This document shows, in pieces, positions 1 through 5,975 of a stretch of DNA of 8,678 nt. Origin of the DNA: Methanospirillum sp. (GTDB lineage Archaea; Halobacteriota; Methanomicrobia; Methanomicrobiales; Methanospirillaceae); NCBI GenBank assembly GCA_028695895.1, contig JAQVIE010000037.1, forward strand, positions 1-8,678, written 5' to 3'. Each line of letters opens with the position of its first letter. Position 1 is the first letter of the stretch. The position numbers were made by a program, and so were the translations under genes. A model generated the notes under the pieces. That model was not told where the DNA came from and ran no database searches. It saw only the letters and a list, made by a program, of their open reading frames with translations.

Positions 1-175
1 CTCCGGCCTTATTCCCATTTTCATCCATAAACTGGTGGAAATATGTTCCAAGCGGGGTAAGACCAGAATTCATACATGCATCAACACACAGTTTCTCCAG
101 TTTATTCTGGTCGCAAAGAAGATCAGTAGTGCAGGTGCAGCGGTACATATCAGCAATTAGATGTAGTCCATTCAT
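1..175 (-). CDS. speD: S-adenosylmethionine decarboxylase-like proenzyme (SpeD family), N-terminal part
   Basis: Only the first 58 codons lie in the window; the gene runs off the left edge. The start of the protein, GLHLIADMYRC near residues 3-13, then LEKLC, a Gly-Leu-Thr turn and FHQF near residue 47, matches the opening of prokaryotic SpeD proteins. These cleave themselves to make a pyruvoyl cofactor and decarboxylate S-adenosylmethionine for spermidine synthesis. The self-cleaving serine motif (ESH) would lie further on and is not visible, so activity cannot be confirmed. Some SpeD homologues are reported to have become arginine or ornithine decarboxylases, and specificity cannot be read from this part. 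The N-terminus is unusually cysteine-rich (five Cys in the first 34 residues). The ATG at 175 is chosen because an AAGGAGGG ribosome binding site sits about 8 nt upstream and the overlapping upstream ATG runs into a stop after ten codons. Confidence 0.8.
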   Translation of the reverse strand, partial: MNGLHLIADMYRCTCTTDLLCDQNKLEKLCVDACMNSGLTPLGTYFHQFMDENGNKAG

Positions 176-182
176 TCGCCAT

Positions 183-190
183 CCCTCCTT
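183..190 (-). promoter_or_regulatory. Strong ribosome binding site of the speD-like gene
   Basis: On the minus strand the sequence reads AAGGAGGG, nearly the full archaeal Shine-Dalgarno consensus, and ends about 7-8 nt before the ATG at 175. It fixes that start over the out-of-frame ATG at 182-180, which lies within the same stretch. Confidence 0.75.
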
Positions 191-204
191 TAAGATTTTA
201 GGGC

Positions 205-221
205 GGTCTCTTCGAGAGACC
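205..221. repeat. Perfect 7-bp inverted repeat upstream of the speD-like gene
   Basis: GGTCTCT and AGAGACC are separated by TCG, giving a perfect dyad of 17 nt. It lies between the speD-like ribosome binding site and a minus-strand CTTATAC at 233-227 that could be its TATA box. If that box is used, transcription would start near 204 and the dyad would cover the stretch between TATA and start point, a common place for archaeal repressor binding. If transcription starts further upstream, it would instead be a hairpin in the mRNA leader. Either role is inference. Confidence 0.45.
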
Positions 222-363
222 AGCGGGTATAAGAATGAGATATTAACAAAGATAAATCTATTTGGTAAATGGAAAGTTTAAAGCGGAGAAAATTAAATTC
301 AGAAACTGATTTCCCTGTCTTTTTCTCCAATTCTGATGTATATTCTTCAGAATACAGATAATA

Positions 364-2007
364 TCAACTATTGACAGACTGGTGTGTCAGGATATACCTT
401 TCTTCAATATCTTCTGCTGTATTTGCCTCTTTCAGGTCCTTATCTTCTCTTACTTCAACGAAGCGTGGAAACCGGAGAGCATACCCCCCCTCGTAATTCG
501 GACTTTTCTGGATCTCAGAGTACCCGATCTCAAAGACAAGTCTTGGCTCAAAGTAAACCATTTTTCCATCTTTCCTTATGATGTCATCCTGCAGGGTTTG
601 AAAAAGCCAGTTTAGTTGTTCGTCTGAAAAACCAGTTGCAACCCGGCTGACAGGAACCAGCCTGTCATTGCTCTTTACTGAAAGAAGAAATGATCCAAAT
701 ATCCGGGCACGTTTTCCCTCCCCCCACTCTGCACCGGTTACCACAAGGTCAAGGGTATCAGTTTCAGGCTTTATCTTAACCCAATTTTTCCCTCTGACAC
801 CAGGCGTGTAATGTGATTCCCGCAGTTTTAACATGACTCCTTCATGGCCGGCATCAAGTGCAGCATGGTAATAATTCTCTATCTCCTCTTCTTCTCCTGA
901 TACCAGCTGCGGCGTTACAAACTGTGATGCAACTTGGGTTAGTATTTCCCTCCTCTCGCGAAAAGGCCGGCTTAAAAGCATCTCCTGGCGGCAATAAAGA
1001 ATATCAAAGAGATTTGGAATCATGGTGATGGCATCCGCTGCTTCTGCGATATTATGTTTTCTTCTAAATCTTCGAAGAACTGTTTGAAATGGCATTGGTC
1101 GTCCGTCATGAACAGCAATAACCTCACCATCAACTATAATATCATCAGGAAGGGCAGCATCAAGGAGAGCGACTACATCCGGCATCGCTTTAGTGACCTC
1201 TTCAAGCCGGCGTGAGTACATTTTACAGGTTCCGTTCTGTTTATGAAACTGAAACCTTGCTCCATCGTATTTATACTCTACAGCAACCAGAATTCCTTCT
1301 TCCAGTACGCCGGATATGGTTCCCTGTCTTGCAAGCATCATCCTGACCGGGTGAAATGGAACCAGCCTTACTGAGCGTAGTGCTTCTTCACCCTTTAGTG
1401 CCAGCACAGATACTTCCCCCATATCATTTCTGATCTGGTTTGCGTACTCAACCAGCTTTGAATCTACCGAGAAAGCCTGTGCAATGGCATCGCGAAGATT
1501 TCCTTCCCCAACACCAATCCGGAAATCTTCAAGAAGAATAGCGGTGATATAATGGCCTTCAAGAGGTGATGCACTGGATAGTAACCGTTGGATGACCCTG
1601 ACCTTCTCTCTCTGGGACCGGCCTCCTTCCATCTCTGATATCTCAATAAGGGCTGACATGATATCAGCAAGTGCCAGTTCAACCGTAAAAAATGAAGTCT
1701 GTGATTTTTGGGATAGAAGCTCTTCAACTGCGGCACCTGCATCCCCTACCCTGCTAAGGCTATCTATGACATCCTCTCGTTTTCTTCCAGTAACATATGC
1801 AACAGCCTCATACAGAAGATTTGGTCCTATCCCGAGTTTTTTTCCGCTCCATTCAGGGAACGGTTTTCCCAGGATAAGCCTGCAAAAATCAGGAAGTTCA
1901 TCTTTTGAGAGTGATGCTATCGTATCAGCAAGAATTGATATCGTCTCAAGCCTGCCGGATATTTTTTCAAGGCTTGAACATAATTCTGCAAATTCCAGAA
2001 ATATCAT
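364..2007 (-). CDS. lig: ATP-dependent DNA ligase
   Basis: Seals nicks in duplex DNA during replication and repair through a ligase-AMP intermediate. With the start used here the protein is 547 residues, the usual size for archaeal replicative ligases. An N-terminal DNA-binding domain covers about residues 1-190. The nucleotidyltransferase motifs follow in order: KYDGAR (adenylated Lys about 246), SRRLEEVT (about 265), DGEVIA (about 293), FDILY (about 334), EGVMLK (about 389) and NWVKIKP (about 408). A C-terminal OB fold follows, with ALRFPRFVEVREDK near 510. All key residues are present. A GTG at 2016 in the same frame would add three residues (MNH). The ATG at 2007 is preferred because archaeal ligases typically begin MxFxEFAxLC and GTGA lies 5 nt upstream. 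It follows the metallo-hydrolase gene by 8-17 nt, so it is almost certainly co-transcribed and perhaps translationally coupled. A run of seven G (coding strand, 490-484) lies just before the last motif and could be slippage-prone. Confidence 0.95.
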   Translation of the reverse strand: MIFLEFAELCSSLEKISGRLETISILADTIASLSKDELPDFCRLILGKPFPEWSGKKLGIGPNLLYEAVAYVTGRKREDVIDSLSRVGDAGAAVEELLSQKSQTSFFTVELALADIMSALIEISEMEGGRSQREKVRVIQRLLSSASPLEGHYITAILLEDFRIGVGEGNLRDAIAQAFSVDSKLVEYANQIRNDMGEVSVLALKGEEALRSVRLVPFHPVRMMLARQGTISGVLEEGILVAVEYKYDGARFQFHKQNGTCKMYSRRLEEVTKAMPDVVALLDAALPDDIIVDGEVIAVHDGRPMPFQTVLRRFRRKHNIAEAADAITMIPNLFDILYCRQEMLLSRPFRERREILTQVASQFVTPQLVSGEEEEIENYYHAALDAGHEGVMLKLRESHYTPGVRGKNWVKIKPETDTLDLVVTGAEWGEGKRARIFGSFLLSVKSNDRLVPVSRVATGFSDEQLNWLFQTLQDDIIRKDGKMVYFEPRLVFEIGYSEIQKSPNYEGGYALRFPRFVEVREDKDLKEANTAEDIEERYILTHQSVNS

Positions 2008-2024
2008 GTGATTCACATTTAAAA

Positions 2025-2882
2025 TTACAGGGAGACTGACACCTTCCAGCAGTCATCCTGGCATGGTTTTCTGCACTGTTGCACAGGTTTTCGATATGCT
2101 GGCTTTGATTTGGTATCTATCGAAGAGGCAGCAAACAGGTCAACATCATCTGCCGCAAGACCAAGTGCTTCATGAGCTTTTCTTATAACAAGACCTGGCT
2201 CATTATTTTCTTCTGACAGATGGGCAAGGATGGCACAATGGATATCACGTGAAATCTCTGCAAGGACAGCCCCCGCGTCCTCGTTGGAGAGATGTCCCTT
2301 TGAGGATGCAATCCTTTGTTTAAGGAAGGCAGGGTATGGTCCGTCCCTGAGCATCCTTGGACAATGGTTCGATTCAAGGACCACTCCGTCTGATTTTTTT
2401 ATCATCTCCAGCATGGAAGATGTGACTATGCCAGTATCAGTGCAATAGCAGAGACGAACCCCTTCTTCTTCAATAAGATATCCAACCGGGTCTGTTGCAT
2501 CATGAGATACCGGAAAAGATGTTACCGAAAAATCTCCGATTTGAAACGGATCACCAGACCGGATTGACTGGAACGTGAAGTTTTTCTTTGAACTAATCAT
2601 CCGGTTTGCTGCATCAAGAGTCCTGCTTGTTCCATATACAGGGACTTTCAGGGCATTTCCAAGAGGTCCAAGTCCTTTCACATGATCCCCATGTTCATGT
2701 GTAACAAGAATCCCGCAGATAAGGTCACGGTTCCCTCCTGCTTCCTGAAGCCGTCCGGTCTGTTCTTTCCTGCCCAGGATCTCTCGTGCAGACCTGCCGG
2801 CGTCAATGATCAGGGCCCCGGAAGAACCTTCGATATATACACAATTGCCCTTGCTTCCACTGGCAAGGACTGATATCTTCAT
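2025..2882 (-). CDS. Metallo-beta-lactamase-fold hydrolase, YycJ/WalJ-like
   Basis: A 285-residue cytoplasmic metallo-hydrolase. The start MKISVLASGSKGNC is characteristic of the YycJ/WalJ branch. The di-metal site is complete: THEHGDH at 61-67, His127 in PVSHDA, Asp149 in CYCTDTG and His221 in LAHLSEENN. ESNHCP near 170-175 and GHLSN at 196-200 are further family features. The bacterial relatives have been linked to DNA repair or replication-linked exonuclease functions; the exact substrate here is unknown. The gene lies between a radical SAM gene (40 nt upstream) and DNA ligase (8-17 nt downstream), which favours a nucleic-acid role. The ATG at 2882 has a GGAG site 6 nt upstream. The tail after about residue 257 looks like an addition: it contains an imperfect repeat, RKPVQQC then RKPCQDDC, giving Cys270, Cys274 and Cys278 in a Cx3Cx3C pattern. 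It is not an antibiotic-degrading lactamase by these motifs, and no signal peptide is seen. Confidence 0.88.
   Translation of the reverse strand: MKISVLASGSKGNCVYIEGSSGALIIDAGRSAREILGRKEQTGRLQEAGGNRDLICGILVTHEHGDHVKGLGPLGNALKVPVYGTSRTLDAANRMISSKKNFTFQSIRSGDPFQIGDFSVTSFPVSHDATDPVGYLIEEEGVRLCYCTDTGIVTSSMLEMIKKSDGVVLESNHCPRMLRDGPYPAFLKQRIASSKGHLSNEDAGAVLAEISRDIHCAILAHLSEENNEPGLVIRKAHEALGLAADDVDLFAASSIDTKSKPAYRKPVQQCRKPCQDDCWKVSVSL
2049..2093 (-). repeat. Imperfect tandem repeat encoding a cysteine-rich tail
   Basis: Within the 3' end of the metallo-hydrolase gene two consecutive units encode RKPVQQC (residues 264-270) and RKPCQDDC (271-278). Both begin with GAAAACC after the first base of an Arg codon and end in TGC, so a short duplication followed by divergence is plausible. 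This is seen directly; any function is unknown. Confidence 0.5.
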
Positions 2883-2922
2883 GATCTACTCCTTTTGGAT
2901 TTGAAGTTCATAATGTCTGGTA

Positions 2923-4074
2923 TCAGGGAATAATCTCGCATCCATTGTATTTTTCATGTGAAAAATTTTCAATGCTTATTTCACCGTTACTAATCATCTC
3001 CCTTAACTCCGGAACGATACCTGTGATAGCATCATGCAATGCACGAACGGTTTCACAAACGAGGTCAGCTCCTTTTCTGGGCCACGGCTTTACAATGGCT
3101 GAATAAAGGCACCTGCCACCGCAAAAATTGTGGATATCACAAGTTTCACATGATCCCGTTACCGGTATTACTGGCAGCAGGTCCGGAGAAGAGGTCGTTA
3201 TCGAGCCTGCATAATACCCTTTCATTCCAACCATGATGGGACAGGGTGCAATATTCCCATCAGTCAGGACAGTGTAATTTGCATACCCTGACCCGCATCT
3301 TAACCTGCTGGATCTTCCAAGAAGAACATCTTCCATAGTATCGATGAACGGATACCATTTCGGAACTATTCCTGTATCTTTGATCATCGAAAGCCAGTCT
3401 TTTACCAGGAGATGAATTCCAGGTATATATGATTCATGTGTCCATTTGGAAAAATCCCTTATTTCGTAATCATTCCAGAAGTTAGCATCAATCTGCCAAT
3501 GAATTGAGGAGAATGGATAATCCGGATTGTTCGCAAGGTACCTGACAGCAGACCTGATATCTGTCTGTTCAGTTACAGTCATCCTGGCAATTAACTCATT
3601 TCTGAATCCACCTGCAATAATGTGATGAATATTTTCCATGATCCTGGAATATGTCCCTTCACCCCTGCCATCATCAGTGGTTTTCCGGTCGCCGTCAATG
3701 GATATCAGAATAGTATCAAACCGGTTGACAATATCAGGAGAAAACCGGTGAAGAAGTGTCCCATTTGTCTGGATCATGAACCGTGATACCGGGGCTTCTT
3801 CCATTATGGTCCGGATGAGATTAGGACGTAATGTCGGTTCTCCACCGATAAATGTCAGGACAGCATCCGGGTCTTGTGCCAGGAAGCAGTAAAGGTCATG
3901 AAGGTCATAAGTTACTTCAGCAGGAATTGACTCATCAATTTCTATATCAGTGCAGTCTGATTCAGGGGTATCAAATATTTTCCCCCTGCAGTAACTGCAT
4001 ACAAGATTACATGAATCGGTGAGATAAAGATGAAAATACACAAAAACCATTATATGTTTATTCTGATGATGCAT
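2923..4074 (-). CDS. Radical SAM/SPASM enzyme, putative peptide- or protein-modifying
   Basis: A 383-residue iron-sulfur enzyme. The radical SAM cluster motif is CNLVCSYC (Cys22, Cys26, Cys29), followed by GGEP at 77-80, which contacts SAM. The C-terminus has the seven-cysteine SPASM pattern for two auxiliary 4Fe-4S clusters: Cys260 and Cys278, then Cys309-x2-Cys312-x5-Cys318-x3-Cys322 and Cys340. SPASM enzymes usually modify peptides or proteins or act in anaerobic sulfatase-type maturation. The overall look recalls the archaeal 'putative peptide-modifying' families typified by AF1577 and Mhun_1560; this is from memory and not searched. No small precursor-peptide gene is present in the flanking gaps. 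The gene heads a likely operon with the metallo-hydrolase (40 nt away) and DNA ligase. The start at 4074 has only a weak AGGT upstream; an alternative ATG at 4050 would remove eight residues and still keep the whole core. A TATA-like element around 4113-4118 would give a leader of about 16 nt. Confidence 0.85.
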   Translation of the reverse strand: MHHQNKHIMVFVYFHLYLTDSCNLVCSYCRGKIFDTPESDCTDIEIDESIPAEVTYDLHDLYCFLAQDPDAVLTFIGGEPTLRPNLIRTIMEEAPVSRFMIQTNGTLLHRFSPDIVNRFDTILISIDGDRKTTDDGRGEGTYSRIMENIHHIIAGGFRNELIARMTVTEQTDIRSAVRYLANNPDYPFSSIHWQIDANFWNDYEIRDFSKWTHESYIPGIHLLVKDWLSMIKDTGIVPKWYPFIDTMEDVLLGRSSRLRCGSGYANYTVLTDGNIAPCPIMVGMKGYYAGSITTSSPDLLPVIPVTGSCETCDIHNFCGGRCLYSAIVKPWPRKGADLVCETVRALHDAITGIVPELREMISNGEISIENFSHEKYNGCEIIP

Positions 4075-4151
4075 GAACCTGATGATTCAGGGAATACGCT
4101 CTCATAAATGTCTTATAACCTGAGTGTCCATATCATTGAGTATTCAAAATC
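4075..4151. promoter_or_regulatory. Divergent promoter region between radical SAM gene and response regulator
   Basis: The 77-bp gap must drive transcription in both directions. A self-complementary TTATAA at 4113-4118 can act as TATA box on either strand. It lies about 40 nt from each start codon, giving predicted leaders of about 16 nt (minus) and 11 nt (plus). A second AT-rich element, CATAAATG, lies at 4103-4110. Outer inverted arms GAATAC (4092-4097) and GTATTC (4140-4145) lie almost symmetrically around the TATA element and may be operator half-sites. Neither gene has a strong ribosome binding site. Confidence 0.5.
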
Positions 4152-4529
4152 ATGGCATATCGCATTCTTCTGATGGATGACGAACCGGCAATCTGCGAAA
4201 TTACCGGGATACTCCTTAAAAAACTGGGATATGACCCCACGATTACAATATCAGGGGAAGAAACTATGAATCAGTATGAAAAAGCCCGGGATAGCGGGAA
4301 GCCTTTTGATTTGATTATCCTTGACCTTACCATACCTGGAGGGATGGGTGGCCGGGAAGTGGTCTCTGCCATAAGAGAAAAAGACCCTGATGTAAAAATT
4401 CTGGTATCAAGTGGAGACCTGTCAGATCCAGCTATTTCCTCTTTTGCTGATTTTGGTTTTTCAGGAGTTCTTGCAAAACCATATAATAAAGCCGGCCTGG
4501 ATAACGCAATCAAATCCGTTTTGCCATAA
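4152..4529 (+). CDS. Single-domain response regulator (CheY-like receiver)
   Basis: A 125-residue stand-alone receiver domain. It has the acidic pair Asp9-Asp10, the phospho-acceptor Asp58 in LIILDLTIPGG, the switch Ser (VSSG, about 86) and the conserved Lys109 in AKPY. The GGMGGRE stretch after the acceptor is typical of receivers that accompany hybrid sensor kinases. There is no output domain, so it presumably acts by binding a partner or in a phosphorelay. No intact kinase lies next to it. It is followed after 21 nt by the membrane-linked nuclease gene, so the two are probably co-transcribed. It is divergent from the radical SAM gene. The ATG at 4152 has no clear ribosome binding site and probably follows a very short leader. 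Confidence 0.9.
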   Translation: MAYRILLMDDEPAICEITGILLKKLGYDPTITISGEETMNQYEKARDSGKPFDLIILDLTIPGGMGGREVVSAIREKDPDVKILVSSGDLSDPAISSFADFGFSGVLAKPYNKAGLDNAIKSVLP

Positions 4530-4542
4530 AAATTTATTTTAT

Positions 4543-4547
4543 AGGAG
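4543..4547 (+). promoter_or_regulatory. Ribosome binding site of the membrane-linked nuclease gene
   Basis: AGGAG ends 3 nt before the ATG at 4551, a tight spacing, and it supports that start. The stretch before it (AATTTATTTTATA) is AT-rich but too close to the ATG for a TATA box serving this start, so read-through from the response regulator is more likely. Confidence 0.6.
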
Positions 4548-4550
4548 AAT

Positions 4551-5093
4551 ATGAAGATAATCCCGCCATTTTTTCACTTATCTTCTCAGGAGCTTAATCT
4601 GCTTCTCATTCTGCTCATTATAGCATTGTTGTTTGCCCTTGTTCTGGTTTGGAGAAAGAAAAACAAACAGGCCAGAATACTGTTTGAATCCTGGAAAAAA
4701 GAAGAATATTCACGATGGCTGGAGTGGATCAGGGAGGAGGCAGATAAAAGGGCTGGTATTCAGGCTGAAGCAATGTTTAAAGAATGGCAAAGACGGGAAG
4801 AACAGACAATACGCCGGGATGCTGTGCGCCGTTCTCAATCGGTCATCAGAGGAAAAGTAACCGAACATCTGATTCCATGGTTTTCAGATTTTCTTTATCA
4901 CCCATCCGATGCCAGATTTCTGGGTTCACATGTGGATTTTATTGTTTTTAACGGACTGTCAGAGGGATGCCTGGAAGAGATAGTCATTGTTGAAGTAAAA
5001 ACCGGTTCCAGCGTCCTTTCACCAAGAGAGCGAACAGTTGCACGTATTGTTGAAGAAGGGAAAATTAGATTCGAGATAATCAGGAAAAAATGA
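4551..5093 (+). CDS. Membrane-anchored endonuclease related to archaeal Holliday junction resolvase
   Basis: A 180-residue protein in three parts. Residues about 15-34 form one hydrophobic membrane segment followed by WRKKNK, so the rest should face the cytoplasm. Residues about 40-100 are highly charged and helical (many E, K, R, W), probably a coiled coil. Residues about 101-178 form a PD-(D/E)XK nuclease core: GSHVDFIVFNGLSEG with Asp129, then IVIVEVKTG with Glu148 and Lys150, then SPRERTVARIVEEGKIRFEIIR. This matches the family described as endonucleases related to archaeal Holliday junction resolvases (Pfam Endonuc_Holl). Glu105 may be the extra acidic residue seen in Hjc-type enzymes. 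Its cellular substrate is unknown. The gene lies 21 nt behind a response regulator and across from the ligase operon. Nuclease family is fairly sure; real junction resolution is not implied. Confidence 0.82.
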   Translation: MKIIPPFFHLSSQELNLLLILLIIALLFALVLVWRKKNKQARILFESWKKEEYSRWLEWIREEADKRAGIQAEAMFKEWQRREEQTIRRDAVRRSQSVIRGKVTEHLIPWFSDFLYHPSDARFLGSHVDFIVFNGLSEGCLEEIVIVEVKTGSSVLSPRERTVARIVEEGKIRFEIIRKK

Positions 5094-5135
5094 TTGAGTC
5101 AGCTGTTTTTCTGATTATTCTCCATTTTTAAAACC
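5094..5135. terminator. T-rich convergent gap, possible terminators
   Basis: Between the convergent nuclease and response regulator genes, plus-strand runs of five T occur at 5106-5110 and 5125-5129, as expected for archaeal U-tract termination of the plus-strand transcript. For the minus strand only a run of four T is present. No strong hairpin is seen. Confidence 0.3.
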
Positions 5136-5579
5136 CTATGGAGGAACATTGACATTTCTCCAGTAATTAATTAAGTCCCTTATTGTCTCGGCATATTTCT
5201 CAAACTGGACAGGTTTGACAACATAGCTGTTCACCCCTGATTTGTACGTATCTCCGATATCTTTTTCCTGGTCTGAAGAGGTAAATACGACGATTGGAAG
5301 TGTTTTTGTTCTTTTATCTTTTCGGATTGCCTTAAGGACCTCATGACCGCTGATAAGAGGCATTTTCAGATCGATAAAAACCACAGAAGGAAGTGTTTCC
5401 GGAGGCTTTTTATAATCACCTTTTCCATGAAGGAAATCCAGTGCTTCTCTGCCGTCAAGAAAAACCCTGACCTTGTCACCCATTTTTATCCAGTCAACCA
5501 CATTCAGAAATAGTTCAACATCATTTTGGTTGTCTTCTATGAGAAGAATTTCAAGCCTTCTTTCATTTCTTGTTTCCAT
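5136..5579 (-). CDS. Single-domain response regulator, Rcp1-like
   Basis: A 147-residue receiver of the Rcp1-like group, which usually partners PAS- or phytochrome-type histidine kinases. It shows ILLIEDNQNDVELF near the start (acidic pair Glu15-Asp16), phospho-acceptor Asp70 in VVFIDLKMP, Thr100 in VVFTSS and Lys122 in VVKPV. The pattern 'ALDFLHGKGDY' followed by 'LP' is also typical of the group. There is no DNA-binding output domain. The ATG at 5579 is preceded by GAGGGGAAGAG, giving a ribosome binding site. Directly upstream on the same strand is a decayed histidine-kinase domain, whose last recognisable frame ends 9 nt before this ATG. This suggests a former kinase-regulator operon in which only the regulator stayed intact, or a regulator now served by a kinase elsewhere. 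Confidence 0.92.
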   Translation of the reverse strand: METRNERRLEILLIEDNQNDVELFLNVVDWIKMGDKVRVFLDGREALDFLHGKGDYKKPPETLPSVVFIDLKMPLISGHEVLKAIRKDKRTKTLPIVVFTSSDQEKDIGDTYKSGVNSYVVKPVQFEKYAETIRDLINYWRNVNVPP

Positions 5580-5588
5580 CTCTTCCCC

Positions 5589-5975
5589 TCATTCTAAATA
5601 AATGGTTGTACCCTCGTTTTTTCCTAAAACTCCCTAAAATCTTTCCATGACTATACTATTGTCTTTAACGTAATAGATGATCTCCTTTTCTTTTTCATGT
5701 GAGCTAATCATCATTATATCCGAAATGGTAACTGGGGAGGTAAACTTGATGCTGTTAGAGATAAGGTTATACCACATCTGCCTGATAAGACCTGAATCCT
5801 TCTTTGAGCTGATCAAATCCCTTTTTGTAACTGAAATATTTATACCTTCGTGATGACTGATCAATTCAATGATTATTCCCCTGACAAGTCCGCTCATATC
5901 AATATCAATTATCTGCAATAGCTGACGTACAGTCCTGAAAAATCTGATTAAATCCTGGATTAAACCTGTCCATGG
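5589..5975 (-). pseudogene. Decayed histidine-kinase fragment (end of HisKA plus HATPase_c)
   Basis: The open frame from 5975 to the TAG at 5636-5634 has no convincing start and no ribosome binding site. It reads RQLLQIIDIDMSGLVRGI, the usual linker after the dimerisation domain of PAS-type kinases. It continues through IRQMWYNLISNSIKFTSP (N box, with N and K kept) to IIYYVKDNS, where a kinase would have DNGVGF. Continuing in the same frame past the TAG gives GVLGKNEGTTIYLE and then TGA at 5591-5589. This resembles the normal GVF...EGTGIGLA of the G2 box, but with about a dozen residues missing in between. The sensor part, the phospho-accepting His box and the glycine-rich nucleotide loops are absent or damaged, so ATP binding and kinase activity are not expected. 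It lies directly upstream of the Rcp1-like regulator on the same strand. A short expressed N-box-only protein of about 94 residues (from a TTG at 5918) is possible but unlikely. Confidence 0.75.

Noticed and set aside
341..354. TATTCT-TC-AGAATA hairpin just after the ligase stop codon, considered as a terminator
   Set aside because: The stem is six weak base pairs with a 2-nt loop and is not followed by a T-run on the minus strand; archaeal termination does not need it, so it was not called.
1592..2011. A 139-codon plus-strand open frame opposite the 5' end of the ligase gene
   Set aside because: It is fully antisense to the well-supported ligase reading frame, has no recognisable domain and no ribosome binding site; composition alone explains it.
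2025..2882. Antibiotic-degrading beta-lactamase
   Set aside because: The metal-binding pattern and MKISVLASGSKGNC start belong to the YycJ/WalJ branch, there is no signal peptide, and it lies beside DNA ligase.
4075..4151. Possible small Cys-rich precursor peptide gene beside the radical SAM gene
   Set aside because: Neither this gap nor 2883-2922 contains an open frame with cysteines and a start; both are too short.
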